Assembly (NCBI GenBank): GCA_963752695.1
Contig: CAVVZB010000003.1
Location: forward strand, 186,001-250,000
DNA from: Bog-113 sp963752695
GTDB taxonomy: Bacteria > Acidobacteriota > Terriglobia > Bryobacterales > Bryobacteraceae
DNA length: 64,000 nt
Reading direction: 5' to 3'
The notes under the pieces are model-generated. The model had not been told where the DNA came from and made no database searches. It saw nothing but the letters and a program-made list of their open reading frames with translations. A program made the position numbers and the translations under genes. Of the stretch, positions 36,832-44,567 are shown piece after piece (position 1 is the first letter of the stretch; the number at the start of each line of letters is the position of its first letter).

Positions 36832-37593
36832 TCAAACTACGGGATTGCGCAGAGTTCCGACGCCTTCGATCTCAATTTCCACGACGTCGCCGCTATGCAG
36901 TGCGAACGTGTTGCCCGGAGTGCCCGTATAGATCAGATCCCCGGGTTCCAGCGTCACCCATTGACTCGCCCAACTCACCACAGCTGCACAATCGTGCACA
37001 AGATCGGCCGAAGACCCGTGTTGCGCCCGCGCCCCATTTACTCGCGTCTCAAGAACCAGGTTCCCGTAATCCAATCCCGTGACAATTGCCGGGCCCAGTG
37101 GAGCAAACGTGTCGCAGCCCTTGGCTCGCCACCACTGCAGATCTTTCTGTTCCCCGCGCTGCCAGCCGCGGTCGCTCACATCGTTCCCCGCCGTGACCCC
37201 GAAAATTCCCTCAGCCGCTTCTTCTCGCGTCGCTCCCTTCAAGCGCGAACCAACCACGATTACCAGTTCCCCTTCAAAGTGGACATCGGTGGCGTCACGC
37301 GGAATCACAATCGGCTCGCCGTTTCCGATCAGCGCCGAAGGTGGCTTGTAGAACAGCTCGGGCGATTCCGGCAGCTTGCGGCCCCCCAGATGACTGCGAT
37401 AATTCAGTCCCACTCCCAAAATCTTGCTTGGCGCCCCTGGAGCAAGAAGCCGCACCTCACCCGCCGGATGTACTGTTTGCGTACGCTTGCCGCCACTGAA
37501 CGGGGGTAGATCCAACTCCCGCACACTATCCCCCTCCACCTCGCCCCAGGCCGCGCGCCCGCTCTTCTCAAACCGAACATAGACTTGTGTCAT
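36832..37593 (-). CDS. FAH-family hydrolase/decarboxylase
   Basis: A 253-residue fumarylacetoacetate-hydrolase domain protein, distinct from the one at 24667. Motifs: KILGVGLNYRSHLGG, the metal-binding FEGELVIVVG, YGVTAGNDVSDRGWQ-like region and the end GDLIYTGTPGN... VVEIEIEGVGTLRNPV. Relatives act as acylpyruvate hydrolases, 2-hydroxyhepta-2,4-diene-1,7-dioate isomerases or oxaloacetate decarboxylases; the residues do not let me choose. It is divergent from hfq. Confidence 0.88.
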   Translation of the reverse strand: MTQVYVRFEKSGRAAWGEVEGDSVRELDLPPFSGGKRTQTVHPAGEVRLLAPGAPSKILGVGLNYRSHLGGRKLPESPELFYKPPSALIGNGEPIVIPRDATDVHFEGELVIVVGSRLKGATREEAAEGIFGVTAGNDVSDRGWQRGEQKDLQWWRAKGCDTFAPLGPAIVTGLDYGNLVLETRVNGARAQHGSSADLVHDCAAVVSWASQWVTLEPGDLIYTGTPGNTFALHSGDVVEIEIEGVGTLRNPVV

Positions 37594-37616
37594 CGATAGC
37601 TCGAATCTACTACGTT

Positions 37617-37640
37617 ATTTCCCGCATGATTTCCCGCATG
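37617..37640. repeat. 12-bp tandem duplication upstream of hfq
   Basis: ATTTCCCGCATG occurs twice in tandem in the 120-base space between the FAH gene and hfq. It could be a recent slippage product or a pair of protein sites; no further copies nearby. Confidence 0.6.
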
Positions 37641-37713
37641 TCAGACCCCAACCCCGCATATGATTCTGTGGGAAGATACCTGTTGATCCCCTCATCAGGC
37701 ATCGTATAACCCC

Positions 37714-38010
37714 ATGGAGAAATCGTCCCAAAATATTCAGGATAGTTTCCTGAACAACGCGCGCAAGGAGAAGATGGTCATCACCATCTTTCTGCTGGGC
37801 GGCGTACGCCTGAATGGACGTATCAAGAGCTTCGATAAGTATTCATTGATTCTCGAATCCAATAATCAGGAGCATCTCGTTTTCAAGCACGCCATCTCGA
37901 CGGTGGTCGCGGGGCGTCCGGCACATGCTGCCACGCAATCCGCGGCTCAGGTAGGCGGCGCGACACGCCATGATCTGCCGGGCGAGGCGCTCGAAAGCAG
38001 CGAGGAGTAG
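37714..38010 (+). CDS. hfq: RNA chaperone Hfq
   Basis: Hexameric Sm protein that pairs small RNAs with mRNAs. The 98 residues include QNIQDSFLNNARKEKMVITIFLLGGVRLNGRIKSFDKYSLIL and HLVFKHAISTVV, the complete Hfq core. The C-terminal tail (about 35 residues, Ala-rich and acidic at the end) is longer than the minimal core. A tight Shine-Dalgarno is not evident before ATG 37714. Its TAG stop is in the same frame as the next gene, hflX, which starts within four bases; hfq-hflX is a classic pair. Confidence 0.97.
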   Translation: MEKSSQNIQDSFLNNARKEKMVITIFLLGGVRLNGRIKSFDKYSLILESNNQEHLVFKHAISTVVAGRPAHAATQSAAQVGGATRHDLPGEALESSEE

Positions 38011-38013
38011 GTT

Positions 38014-39303
38014 ACGGAACGAGCCATCCTCGTCGGGTTTGAACTGAAGGCTCCCCACCGTGAGTCCCAGGTGGAGGCGTCTCTCGAAGAACTGCGCGAG
38101 CTGGCGGCGAGCGCCGGCGCGTCTGTCGTGGGCGAGATGCTCCAGTCCCGCCAGACCGCCGATTCCGCCACGCTGCTCGGCCGCGGGAAAGTCGATGAGT
38201 TGAAAGCTCTGGCGCTGTCAGCCAATGCCGCGCTCGTACTGATCGATTTCGACCTCAGCCCCACCCAACAACGGAATCTCGAGACCTCGCTGGACTGTAA
38301 GGTCATCGATCGCACGCAGCTGATCCTCGACATTTTCGCGCTACGTGCACGCACGAAAGAAGGCCGGTTGCAAGTCGAGTTGGCGCAGCTCAATTACCTC
38401 TTGCCAAGGCTGAGCGGTCACGGCGTCTCGCTCTCCCGACAGGGCGGCGGCATTGGCGCGCGCGGTCCTGGCGAAACGAAATTAGAAACCGACCGCCGGC
38501 GGATCCATCGCCGCATAAAGAGAATCGAAGAGGCCATCGAAAAGGTTCGCCTCGGCCGTGCACTGCATCGCAATCAACGTCAGGCCGTGCCGCTGCCAAC
38601 TCTGGCGCTGGTCGGTTACACCAATGCTGGCAAGAGCACTCTGTTCAATCGCCTAACCCATTCCGAAGTTCTCGCTGACAAGAAGATGTTCGCCACGCTT
38701 GATCCCACGGTGCGCGGACTCCAGTTGCCCTCGCGTCAGAAAGTGCTGGTCAGCGATACCGTGGGTTTCATTCGTAACTTGCCCACCACGCTGGTCCATG
38801 CCTTTCGCGCCACATTAGAAGAGGTCGCCGACGCCGCTTTGATCCTGCACGTTGTCGATGCTTCCGCCGACCAAGCGCCGCTGCAGACCGCGCAAGTGCT
38901 GAAAGTCCTCGGCGAGATCGGGGCGACCGCCACGCCGCAAATTTTGGTTCTGAACAAAGCCGATCGTTTGCCTGCCGGGGAAGCGGAACCACAGATCTTA
39001 CGGCAGCGTATCCTGGCTGAATCCTCGGAAGCTGCTTCCGTCCCTGCAGCCTTGATTAGCGGATTGACCGGTGCTGGCATCGACGAACTTCTCGCTCTCA
39101 TCGTCCAGCGGCTCCCCTCGAACCTGGCGTCTGTCGACCATTTCGAAATCCCCGCCGGGCAAGGCGCGGACATCGCTTTGATCCATTCACTGGGCAAGAT
39201 CTCGTTTCTGGAGTATGATGACGGTGTCTGCCGGATCGAAGCGGCGGTTCCTCCAAACCTTCGGGACCGGCTGATTCAGTACATTGTGCCTGCCGCCTCG
39301 TAG
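38014..39303 (+). CDS. hflX: Ribosome-associated GTPase HflX
   Basis: HflX splits stalled ribosomes and binds the 50S subunit. GTPase motifs are complete: G1 GYTNAGKST, G3 DTVGF, G4 NKAD and the HflX signature RQGGGIGARGPGETKLETDRR. The conserved first strand (ERAILVGFEL) lies upstream of the first standard start, GTG at 38071. In the 20 codons between the hfq TAG (38008-38010) and this GTG there is no ATG, GTG or TTG. I take ACG 38014 as the likely start (a GAGGAG sits 6 bases before it), giving 429 residues. TAG readthrough giving an Hfq-HflX chain, or a sequence error, are alternatives. Confidence 0.9.
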   Translation, partial: TERAILVGFELKAPHRESQVEASLEELRELAASAGASVVGEMLQSRQTADSATLLGRGKVDELKALALSANAALVLIDFDLSPTQQRNLETSLDCKVIDRTQLILDIFALRARTKEGRLQVELAQLNYLLPRLSGHGVSLSRQGGGIGARGPGETKLETDRRRIHRRIKRIEEAIEKVRLGRALHRNQRQAVPLPTLALVGYTNAGKSTLFNRLTHSEVLADKKMFATLDPTVRGLQLPSRQKVLVSDTVGFIRNLPTTLVHAFRATLEEVADAALILHVVDASADQAPLQTAQVLKVLGEIGATATPQILVLNKADRLPAGEAEPQILRQRILAESSEAASVPAALISGLTGAGIDELLALIVQRLPSNLASVDHFEIPAGQGADIALIHSLGKISFLEYDDGVCRIEAAVPPNLRDRLIQYIVPAAS

Positions 39304-39508
39304 TTGATGAAAAGGTTGTGGAAAAAAGGGTGCCTACGATGAGAAATCCCGCTACTCTGGCGTCCTCCCAACTTTCTGTTCTCCCGAAGAAATCCCCGCA
39401 ACTCCTTGACTCCAGGCGAATTTCTAGACCCAGCCTTTCAAGCGTTAGTAACTGGAATGGGCGGCGCGGCGCTTCCGCCGATTTCCACACAACCCTTCGT
39501 GCCGCGTC

Positions 39509-40174
39509 ATGAATATCCCGAACCTCCTCACGCTCCTGCGCATCTTTTTCGTGCCGCTACTAGCAGCCGCGATGATGCAGGAGAATTTCGGCTTACATGT
39601 TGGTGGCGTCTTCTTTTCCAACGATATTCTGGCCCTCGTTATATTCCTTTCCTGCGCTGTTACCGATCTCTTTGATGGCTATTTGGCACGCCGCTGGGGA
39701 CAGGTAACCACCATCGGAACCCTGCTCGATCCGATCGCCGATAAGCTTCTGATCTCCGCCGCGCTGGTTGCTCTAGTACAGGTGCGCGCCGTTCCCGGCT
39801 ATTTGGTAATTCTTATTATCGGCCGCGAATTCGCGGTGTCCGGGCTCCGCAGCATCGCCGCCGCCGAGGGTTACACCATCGCCGCGAGCGACTTGGGAAA
39901 GACCAAGATGATTTTCCAAGTCATTGCAATTTCGTGCGTCTTGCTCGGTCTTCATCACCCGGCTTTCCGGCAAGTTGGCGGTATCGGCATGTGGGCTGTC
40001 GTCGTATTCGCGCTCGCTTCGGCTATCCAGTACTTCCGCAAATTCTGGAAACACATCGATGCAAGGGTAAAGCAGCGCCGCCGCCGAGAGTTGATGGACC
40101 AGGCGCGTCGCGAGCGGATCGCCTCCAACCGTCAGAAGTCCGCAGCCAACTCCGGGCTCGGCGCGCGCACTTGA
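39509..40174 (+). CDS. pgsA: CDP-diacylglycerol--glycerol-3-phosphate 3-phosphatidyltransferase
   Basis: An inner-membrane enzyme that makes phosphatidylglycerol phosphate, the first step to PG and cardiolipin. The 221 residues begin MNIPNLLTLLRIFFVPLL and hold the complete CDP-alcohol phosphotransferase motif DLFDGYLARRWGQVTTIGTLLDPIADK, followed by four or five hydrophobic segments. The C-terminus has a basic tail (KQRRRRELMDQARRERI...). Its last 43 bases overlap the convergent rodZ-like gene. In the 205 bases after hflX I see no gene, only two short TTTCCACA-type stretches. Confidence 0.95.
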   Translation: MNIPNLLTLLRIFFVPLLAAAMMQENFGLHVGGVFFSNDILALVIFLSCAVTDLFDGYLARRWGQVTTIGTLLDPIADKLLISAALVALVQVRAVPGYLVILIIGREFAVSGLRSIAAAEGYTIAASDLGKTKMIFQVIAISCVLLGLHHPAFRQVGGIGMWAVVVFALASAIQYFRKFWKHIDARVKQRRRRELMDQARRERIASNRQKSAANSGLGART

Positions 40175-40959
40175 GCCCCCGCCGGAGTTAACGTCACCGA
40201 CGCGATCCGCCCCACCGGACCCAGCGGCGCGAGCGCTGTCCCGTTCAACTTCAACGCGAGCGCTCCGGCATTCCCGGCGCGCATGGTCATCACCGCCGCC
40301 GCTTCGAAAACGCGGGTCTCACCGGCCGCCAAGGTTCCCACGAACAAGAGTTTTCCATCCCCCGTCACGCGCGCCCAACACGTGTCGACCGCCGTCATTT
40401 CCACGTGCACGGAAGCCGCGTTTGTCGGCGGTGCTTCGCTCGCAACCGGAGCCCTTGCCAAAACCTGGGTCGCGGGCGGATTCTGCACCGGGACCATAAC
40501 CCGCCTAGGTTGCTTCGCCGTCTCCGCAACGCGTTCCCCGCGCCAGTACTCGAATCCCCAGAACGCGCCTGCGCAGATCGCCAGCGTCGCCACAAACGTG
40601 ACAAAGGCCGAAACCAAGTCGCTCGAAAACAAACCGGCAAGCCGGGACTCTTGCAGGCGCGGCGCAAACTCGGGCGTTGGCGGCAATGCGGAGTAATGCC
40701 GAATCCGTGAATACCCGGCATCTTCCACGGCTTGCTCGCGGTCGAACTGCCGACAAACCGCGCCAGCGTCCAGATGCAGAGCTTCCGCATATTGCCGCAC
40801 GAAATTACGGGCAAACACAACGCCGGGCAGTTGCTCGAAGTTATCTTGCTCGATGGCCTGTAACGCCCGCGGAGTGACCTTGGTAACTTGCGCGATGTCC
40901 TGCAATTCCAGCCCTTGCCGGATGCGTTCGGAGGACAGCAAGCTGCCTACGGTGGGCAT
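40132..40959 (-). CDS. rodZ: RodZ-like cytoskeletal protein with helix-turn-helix
   Basis: RodZ links the MreB cytoskeleton to the elongation machinery. This 275-residue protein has the cytoplasmic HTH_25 domain (SLLSSERIRQGLELQDIAQVTKVTPRALQAIEQDNFEQLP, FARNFVRQYAEAL), a transmembrane helix (LVSAFVTFVATLAICAGAFWG, about 112-132) and a C-terminal periplasmic beta domain of the DUF4115 type (VHVEMTAVDTCWARVTGDGKLLFVGTLAAGETRVF). Usual members are 300 or more residues; the linker is short here. It lies head-to-head with the glycosyltransferase operon and its 3' end overlaps pgsA by 43 bases. Confidence 0.9.
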   Translation of the reverse strand: MPTVGSLLSSERIRQGLELQDIAQVTKVTPRALQAIEQDNFEQLPGVVFARNFVRQYAEALHLDAGAVCRQFDREQAVEDAGYSRIRHYSALPPTPEFAPRLQESRLAGLFSSDLVSAFVTFVATLAICAGAFWGFEYWRGERVAETAKQPRRVMVPVQNPPATQVLARAPVASEAPPTNAASVHVEMTAVDTCWARVTGDGKLLFVGTLAAGETRVFEAAAVMTMRAGNAGALALKLNGTALAPLGPVGRIASVTLTPAGAQVRAPSPELAADF

Positions 40960-40986
40960 TGCGGAATCACCAGCTCCCTTGCGACT

Positions 40987-40992
40987 TATAAT
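40987..40992 (+). promoter_or_regulatory. Candidate -10 element for the glycosyltransferase operon
   Basis: A perfect TATAAT in the rodZ/glycosyltransferase intergenic region, without a clear -35 at 16-18 bases. Transcription would begin near 41000, giving a leader of about 30 bases that contains a 5-codon ORF (ATG 41011, stop TAG 41026-41028) overlapping the presumed start of the glycosyltransferase gene. Confidence 0.4.
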
Positions 40993-41030
40993 ACGACAGA
41001 ACGCGCCAACATGCAGAGGGAGAACTAGTT

Positions 41031-42062
41031 ACGGATCATACCTGTTCTGTCGTAGTGGTCAATTGGAACCGCTGCGAACTCCTGCGCGCGTGCCTGCAAT
41101 CGCTTTCCCGCCAAGTGAATGTCGACTTTGAAACCATCGTGGTCGATAACGGCTCAACCGACGGCTCAGTGGAGATGATTAGCGACGAATTTCCGCACGT
41201 TCGCCTGATCCGCAACACGAGCAATCGTGGCTTCTGCGCGGCCAACAATCAGGGGATTGCCGCTGCTACTGGGGATTGGATCGCCCTGCTGAATAACGAT
41301 GCGGAAGCCCGCCCGCAATGGCTGGCGGAACTGCTTCGTGTCTGCCGTAACCGGCCCGATGTCGGTATGGTCGCCAGCAAGATCCTGGTCTACGACGACC
41401 CACGCCGCATCGACAAGGTCGGCCACGTCATCTGGCCCGACGGACAGAATCGAGGGCGGGGAACTGGCGCCTGGGACCGCGGCCAGTTCGATACCGTCGA
41501 AGAGGTGCTTTGTCCCGACGGCTGCGCCGCTTTATATCGAGCGCAAATGCTGCGCCAGATTGGCGGCTTCGACGAGGATTTCTTCGCTTACGCCGATGAC
41601 GCCGAGTTAGGCCTACGCGCCCGCATCGCCGGCTGGAACTGTTTGTATAGCCCGCTGGCGGTGGTCCTCCACCATCGCGGGGCCACACTGGGCGTCGGCA
41701 GCGTCCAGCGCTTAAAGCTGATTGAGCGCAATCGCGTCTTGCTGGCGGTCAAACTGTTCCCGCTCAGTCTTCTGTGGCTCAACGGCTACTACTACCTCCG
41801 GCGCTTGCTCGCAGGCGTCGCCGCCGCCGTTCAAGGGCAGGGGGAAACCGCGCTCTATCCAGGTTGGGCCGGTAAATGGCGTCTTATCCGCGCCATGGTC
41901 GCCGGCGATTTAGCCGCCCTTCCGCTCATCCCCGTGATGCTCCGGAAACGCCGTCAACTTGCGCACTTCCGCAAGCTCTCCAGCCGCCAGACGCAGGCAC
42001 TGATTCTTGCCCACGGCATCTCCTTGCGGGAACTGACCACCCAAGCGGCCATTGGCGCATGA
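41031..42062 (+). CDS. Family 2 glycosyltransferase
   Basis: An inverting GT2 enzyme of the rhamnosyl/dTDP-sugar type, with SVVVVNWNRCELLRACLQSL, VDNGSTDGS, NNQGIAAATGDWIALLNNDAE, and CPDGCAALYRAQMLRQIGGFDEDFFAYADDAELGLRARIAGW. The C-terminal 100 residues include a hydrophobic stretch (LLWLNGYYYLRRLLAGVAAAV) and may contact the membrane. The first strand is encoded upstream of the first standard start, GTG 41055, and no ATG, GTG or TTG lies in frame there; I take ACG 41031 (GGGAG 8 bases upstream), giving 343 residues. Its TGA overlaps the next ATG in ATGA. Confidence 0.87.
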   Translation, partial: TDHTCSVVVVNWNRCELLRACLQSLSRQVNVDFETIVVDNGSTDGSVEMISDEFPHVRLIRNTSNRGFCAANNQGIAAATGDWIALLNNDAEARPQWLAELLRVCRNRPDVGMVASKILVYDDPRRIDKVGHVIWPDGQNRGRGTGAWDRGQFDTVEEVLCPDGCAALYRAQMLRQIGGFDEDFFAYADDAELGLRARIAGWNCLYSPLAVVLHHRGATLGVGSVQRLKLIERNRVLLAVKLFPLSLLWLNGYYYLRRLLAGVAAAVQGQGETALYPGWAGKWRLIRAMVAGDLAALPLIPVMLRKRRQLAHFRKLSSRQTQALILAHGISLRELTTQAAIGA

Positions 42063-43012
42063 GCGACCAGACTTGTCTTCGTTGCGGGGAAAGCGCGGCC
42101 ACTGTCATTGCGCAAGGGTCCGACCGTCTATACGGCACCACCAGCCAAGTCTTCGCCGTCGTGCGCTGTATCCGCTGCGGCATGGCTCGTCTGTCTCCCC
42201 GCCCGGATGCCGCTTCCCTTGGCCAGTACTACCCCGATCAGTATTGGTTCGATCCCAGCAGCAGCCCATCGTCCCAGTGGGCCGAAAGGTACCGGCGCTT
42301 TGTGCTGCGTGACCACATCCACTTCGTACTTGGCGCGGCACGCGCGGCTGGACCTGGAGGACGCATCCTCGACGTCGGATGCGGCGGCGGCCTCCTGGCT
42401 GGCCTCCTGCGCGAACACCACGCTCACGTTTTTGGCCTCGACGTTTCAAGCGCGGCCTGCCGCATCGCCTGGCAGCGCCACGCCGTACCCGCGGTTACCG
42501 GCGACCTGGTTCAAGCTCCATTCCCGCCCGCCAGCCTTTCCCTTATCACCATGTTCCACGTGCTGGAGCATCTGCCCGATCCCGGTGCCTTTCTGGCCGT
42601 TGCGCGGGAGTTGCTCGCACCCGAAGGCCGGCTGGTCGTGCAAGTTCCGAATGTCGATTCCTGGCAGTTCCGGCTCCTGGGCGCGCGCTGGAATGGCCTC
42701 GATGTGCCGCGCCATCTGAATCATTTCCGCCCCGCTGATCTGCGCGTTCTACTAAACCGGCACGGCTTCGAACCTGTTCGCTGGAAACACTTTTCCTTAC
42801 GCGATAACCCTGCAGGGCTTGCCACTAGCATCGCGCCCGCACTCGATCCCATGTCCCGCCGGGTGCGCCGCAAATCCTCTGGCTGGCTCACGCTGGGCGG
42901 CCACTTCGCATTGGTGCTCGCCGCTCTCCCTTTCGCTCTTCTCGAAGCCGCATTTGGGCATGGCTCGTCCGTCATGATCGAAGCCCGCGTCGCTCCATCT
43001 CGCAAGTCATGA
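42059..43012 (+). CDS. Class I SAM methyltransferase with N-terminal zinc ribbon
   Basis: A 317-residue protein: a Cys4 zinc ribbon (CLRCG at 5-9 and CIRCG about 32 residues later), then the SAM-binding motif ILDVGCGGGLLAGLL, acidic turn FGLDVS, and LITMFHVLEHLPDPGAFLAVARELLAPEGRLVVQVPN. This architecture is typical of methyltransferases that act in glycan and nucleotide-sugar clusters. A hydrophobic stretch near the C-terminus (FALVLAALPFALLEAAFG) may be membrane-associated. It overlaps genes at both ends by four bases. Acceptor unknown. Confidence 0.88.
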   Translation: MSDQTCLRCGESAATVIAQGSDRLYGTTSQVFAVVRCIRCGMARLSPRPDAASLGQYYPDQYWFDPSSSPSSQWAERYRRFVLRDHIHFVLGAARAAGPGGRILDVGCGGGLLAGLLREHHAHVFGLDVSSAACRIAWQRHAVPAVTGDLVQAPFPPASLSLITMFHVLEHLPDPGAFLAVARELLAPEGRLVVQVPNVDSWQFRLLGARWNGLDVPRHLNHFRPADLRVLLNRHGFEPVRWKHFSLRDNPAGLATSIAPALDPMSRRVRRKSSGWLTLGGHFALVLAALPFALLEAAFGHGSSVMIEARVAPSRKS

Positions 43013-43710
43013 CTCCGACTCGCGCGCTTGCCCGGGCTCCACGCTTCCTCCGCCGCTGGGCATTGCATTTCGAGTGCGCCATCGAAGATCACACTGCCGC
43101 GTTCGCGCACTCTCTACCGCCGGGCGCTCAGGTACTCGATGCCGGCGCGGGGGAAGCCCGCTACAAGCCCTACTTCGCGAATCACCGCTACACGGGAATC
43201 GATCTTGCCGTCGGTGATCCACGCTGGAATTACTCCACCCTGGACGTATTAGGCGACCTCAATCACCTCCCATTTCGCACCGCCACTTTCGACGCAGCGC
43301 TCAACATCGTGACTCTCGAACACCTCCGCGACCCCCAACTTGCTCTTCTTGAACTCGCCCGTGTCCTGAAGCCCACCGGGGTTTTGTTGCTTGTCGCTCC
43401 CATGGAATGGGAAGAACACCAGCAGCCGAACGACTACTTCCGCTACACCCAGTTCGGCCTGCGCTTGCTGCTCAGCCGCGCCGGCTTTGCCAACATTCAG
43501 ATCGTCCCCGCCGGCGGCTTCTTCCGCCTGCTCTCGCGCCGTCTGCTCAACGGTCTACAATTCTTCATGAAGGGGTGGGGCTGGCTCTTGTTTGCACCCG
43601 CCGTGCTGATTCTGGTTCCTCTCTCGTTGGTTTTGCCCATCCTGGAACCTTTGGACCCCAATCGGAACTTCACTCTTGGATATTTATGCACCGCTCGCAA
43701 GTTGCCTTGA
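43009..43710 (+). CDS. Class I SAM methyltransferase
   Basis: A 233-residue methyltransferase without a zinc ribbon. SAM motifs: VLDAGAGEARYKPYF, TGIDLAVGDPRW, and FDAALNIVTLEHLRDPQLALLELARVLKPTGVLLLVAP. The C-terminus is hydrophobic (GWGWLLFAPAVLILVPLSLVLPIL), suggesting membrane association. The start ATG overlaps the preceding stop in ATGA. With the preceding two genes it forms a probable glycan-modifying operon. Acceptor unknown. Confidence 0.85.
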   Translation: MTPTRALARAPRFLRRWALHFECAIEDHTAAFAHSLPPGAQVLDAGAGEARYKPYFANHRYTGIDLAVGDPRWNYSTLDVLGDLNHLPFRTATFDAALNIVTLEHLRDPQLALLELARVLKPTGVLLLVAPMEWEEHQQPNDYFRYTQFGLRLLLSRAGFANIQIVPAGGFFRLLSRRLLNGLQFFMKGWGWLLFAPAVLILVPLSLVLPILEPLDPNRNFTLGYLCTARKLP

Positions 43711-44567
43711 TTGTTCTCTGCGCCGCACTCACGCCGGTGCGCTCGGTGGCGAAAACCTTCAGCGGAGCCAAAGCGCTGGCCTTTACCCAGGAAGCCGTCG
43801 ACAACGGTCCACGCCCGTCCGGTTCTCCAGCCATCCACGATCTCCAGACCCAGATTGAAACCGCGCTCAAGCGATCGGCCTGCCAGCTCTCCTTCGATGA
43901 ATTCGACGCGCTCACTCCCGCCGGTCGCGTCCACATGCGAAACATCCTTTGCAAATTTCCCGGTCGCTCGGGGCGCTCGATCGTCATTACCGGTCACTAC
44001 GACACCAAACGCCTGCCACACTTTGTGGGCGCTAACGACGGCGGTTCGTCCACCGGCTTTCTCATGGAGCTTGCCGAATCCCTCACTGCCGCCCCGCGCA
44101 CCGATGACGTCATCCTGGTCTTCTTCGATGGCGAGGAAGCCGTTGGCCAGTGGACCGCGTCCGATAGCGTTTACGGCAGCCGTCACCTGGCTTCCGTTTG
44201 GACCAAAGACGGCACCCTCTCCAAAATCAAGGCCCTCATCAACGTCGATATGATCGGCGATAAGGATCTCGATCTGCTCTACGATCGCAATTCCGATCCC
44301 GATTTGCGCGAGCGCGTGTGGTCGCTCGGCGAACACCTCGGCTATGGCGCGCACTTTCCTCGCGCGGAGTCCGCCATCGATGACGATCACCTCCCGTTCC
44401 GCAATGCCGGCGTACGCGCGCTTGACCTAATCGACTTTACTTACGGGCCCGACAACGCCTATTGGCATAACGCCCAGGACACGATAGATAAACTCAGCGC
44501 CAACAGCTTCGAAATTGTCGGAACCGTCGTGCTCGATGTCATCCGCGCCCTTGAGGCACAGCCCTGA
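43686..44567 (+). CDS. Exported M28 peptidase / glutaminyl-peptide cyclotransferase-like
   Basis: A 293-residue zinc metallohydrolase. The start is ATG 43686, which opens a signal peptide (HRSQVALIVLCAALTPVRSVA); the frame continues far upstream but mirrors the methyltransferase. M28 metal-binding motifs are visible: ITGHYDT, FVGANDGGSSTGFLMELAE, LVFFDGEEA and NVDMIGD. DDHLPFRNAGVRALDLIDF and the total length point to the glutaminyl-peptide cyclotransferase subgroup rather than an aminopeptidase. It overlaps the methyltransferase by 25 bases and truB by four. Confidence 0.87.
   Translation: MHRSQVALIVLCAALTPVRSVAKTFSGAKALAFTQEAVDNGPRPSGSPAIHDLQTQIETALKRSACQLSFDEFDALTPAGRVHMRNILCKFPGRSGRSIVITGHYDTKRLPHFVGANDGGSSTGFLMELAESLTAAPRTDDVILVFFDGEEAVGQWTASDSVYGSRHLASVWTKDGTLSKIKALINVDMIGDKDLDLLYDRNSDPDLRERVWSLGEHLGYGAHFPRAESAIDDDHLPFRNAGVRALDLIDFTYGPDNAYWHNAQDTIDKLSANSFEIVGTVVLDVIRALEAQP

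Noticed and set aside
37683..37710. Apparent TTGATC-N16-TATAAC promoter before hfq
   Set aside because: The -10 would end 4 bases before the ATG, placing the transcription start inside the coding region.
39313..39491. DnaA-box-like sequences (TTTTCCACA, ATTTCCACA) between hflX and pgsA, possible origin
   Set aside because: Only two imperfect boxes, no dnaA, dnaN or AT-rich unwinding region nearby.
39318..39512. 64-codon plus-strand ORF between hflX and pgsA
   Set aside because: Ser/Arg-rich, no ribosome site, overlaps the pgsA start; no sign of coding.
43497..44390. Minus-strand ORF of 297 codons
   Set aside because: Antisense to the M28 peptidase and methyltransferase genes, both with intact motifs.
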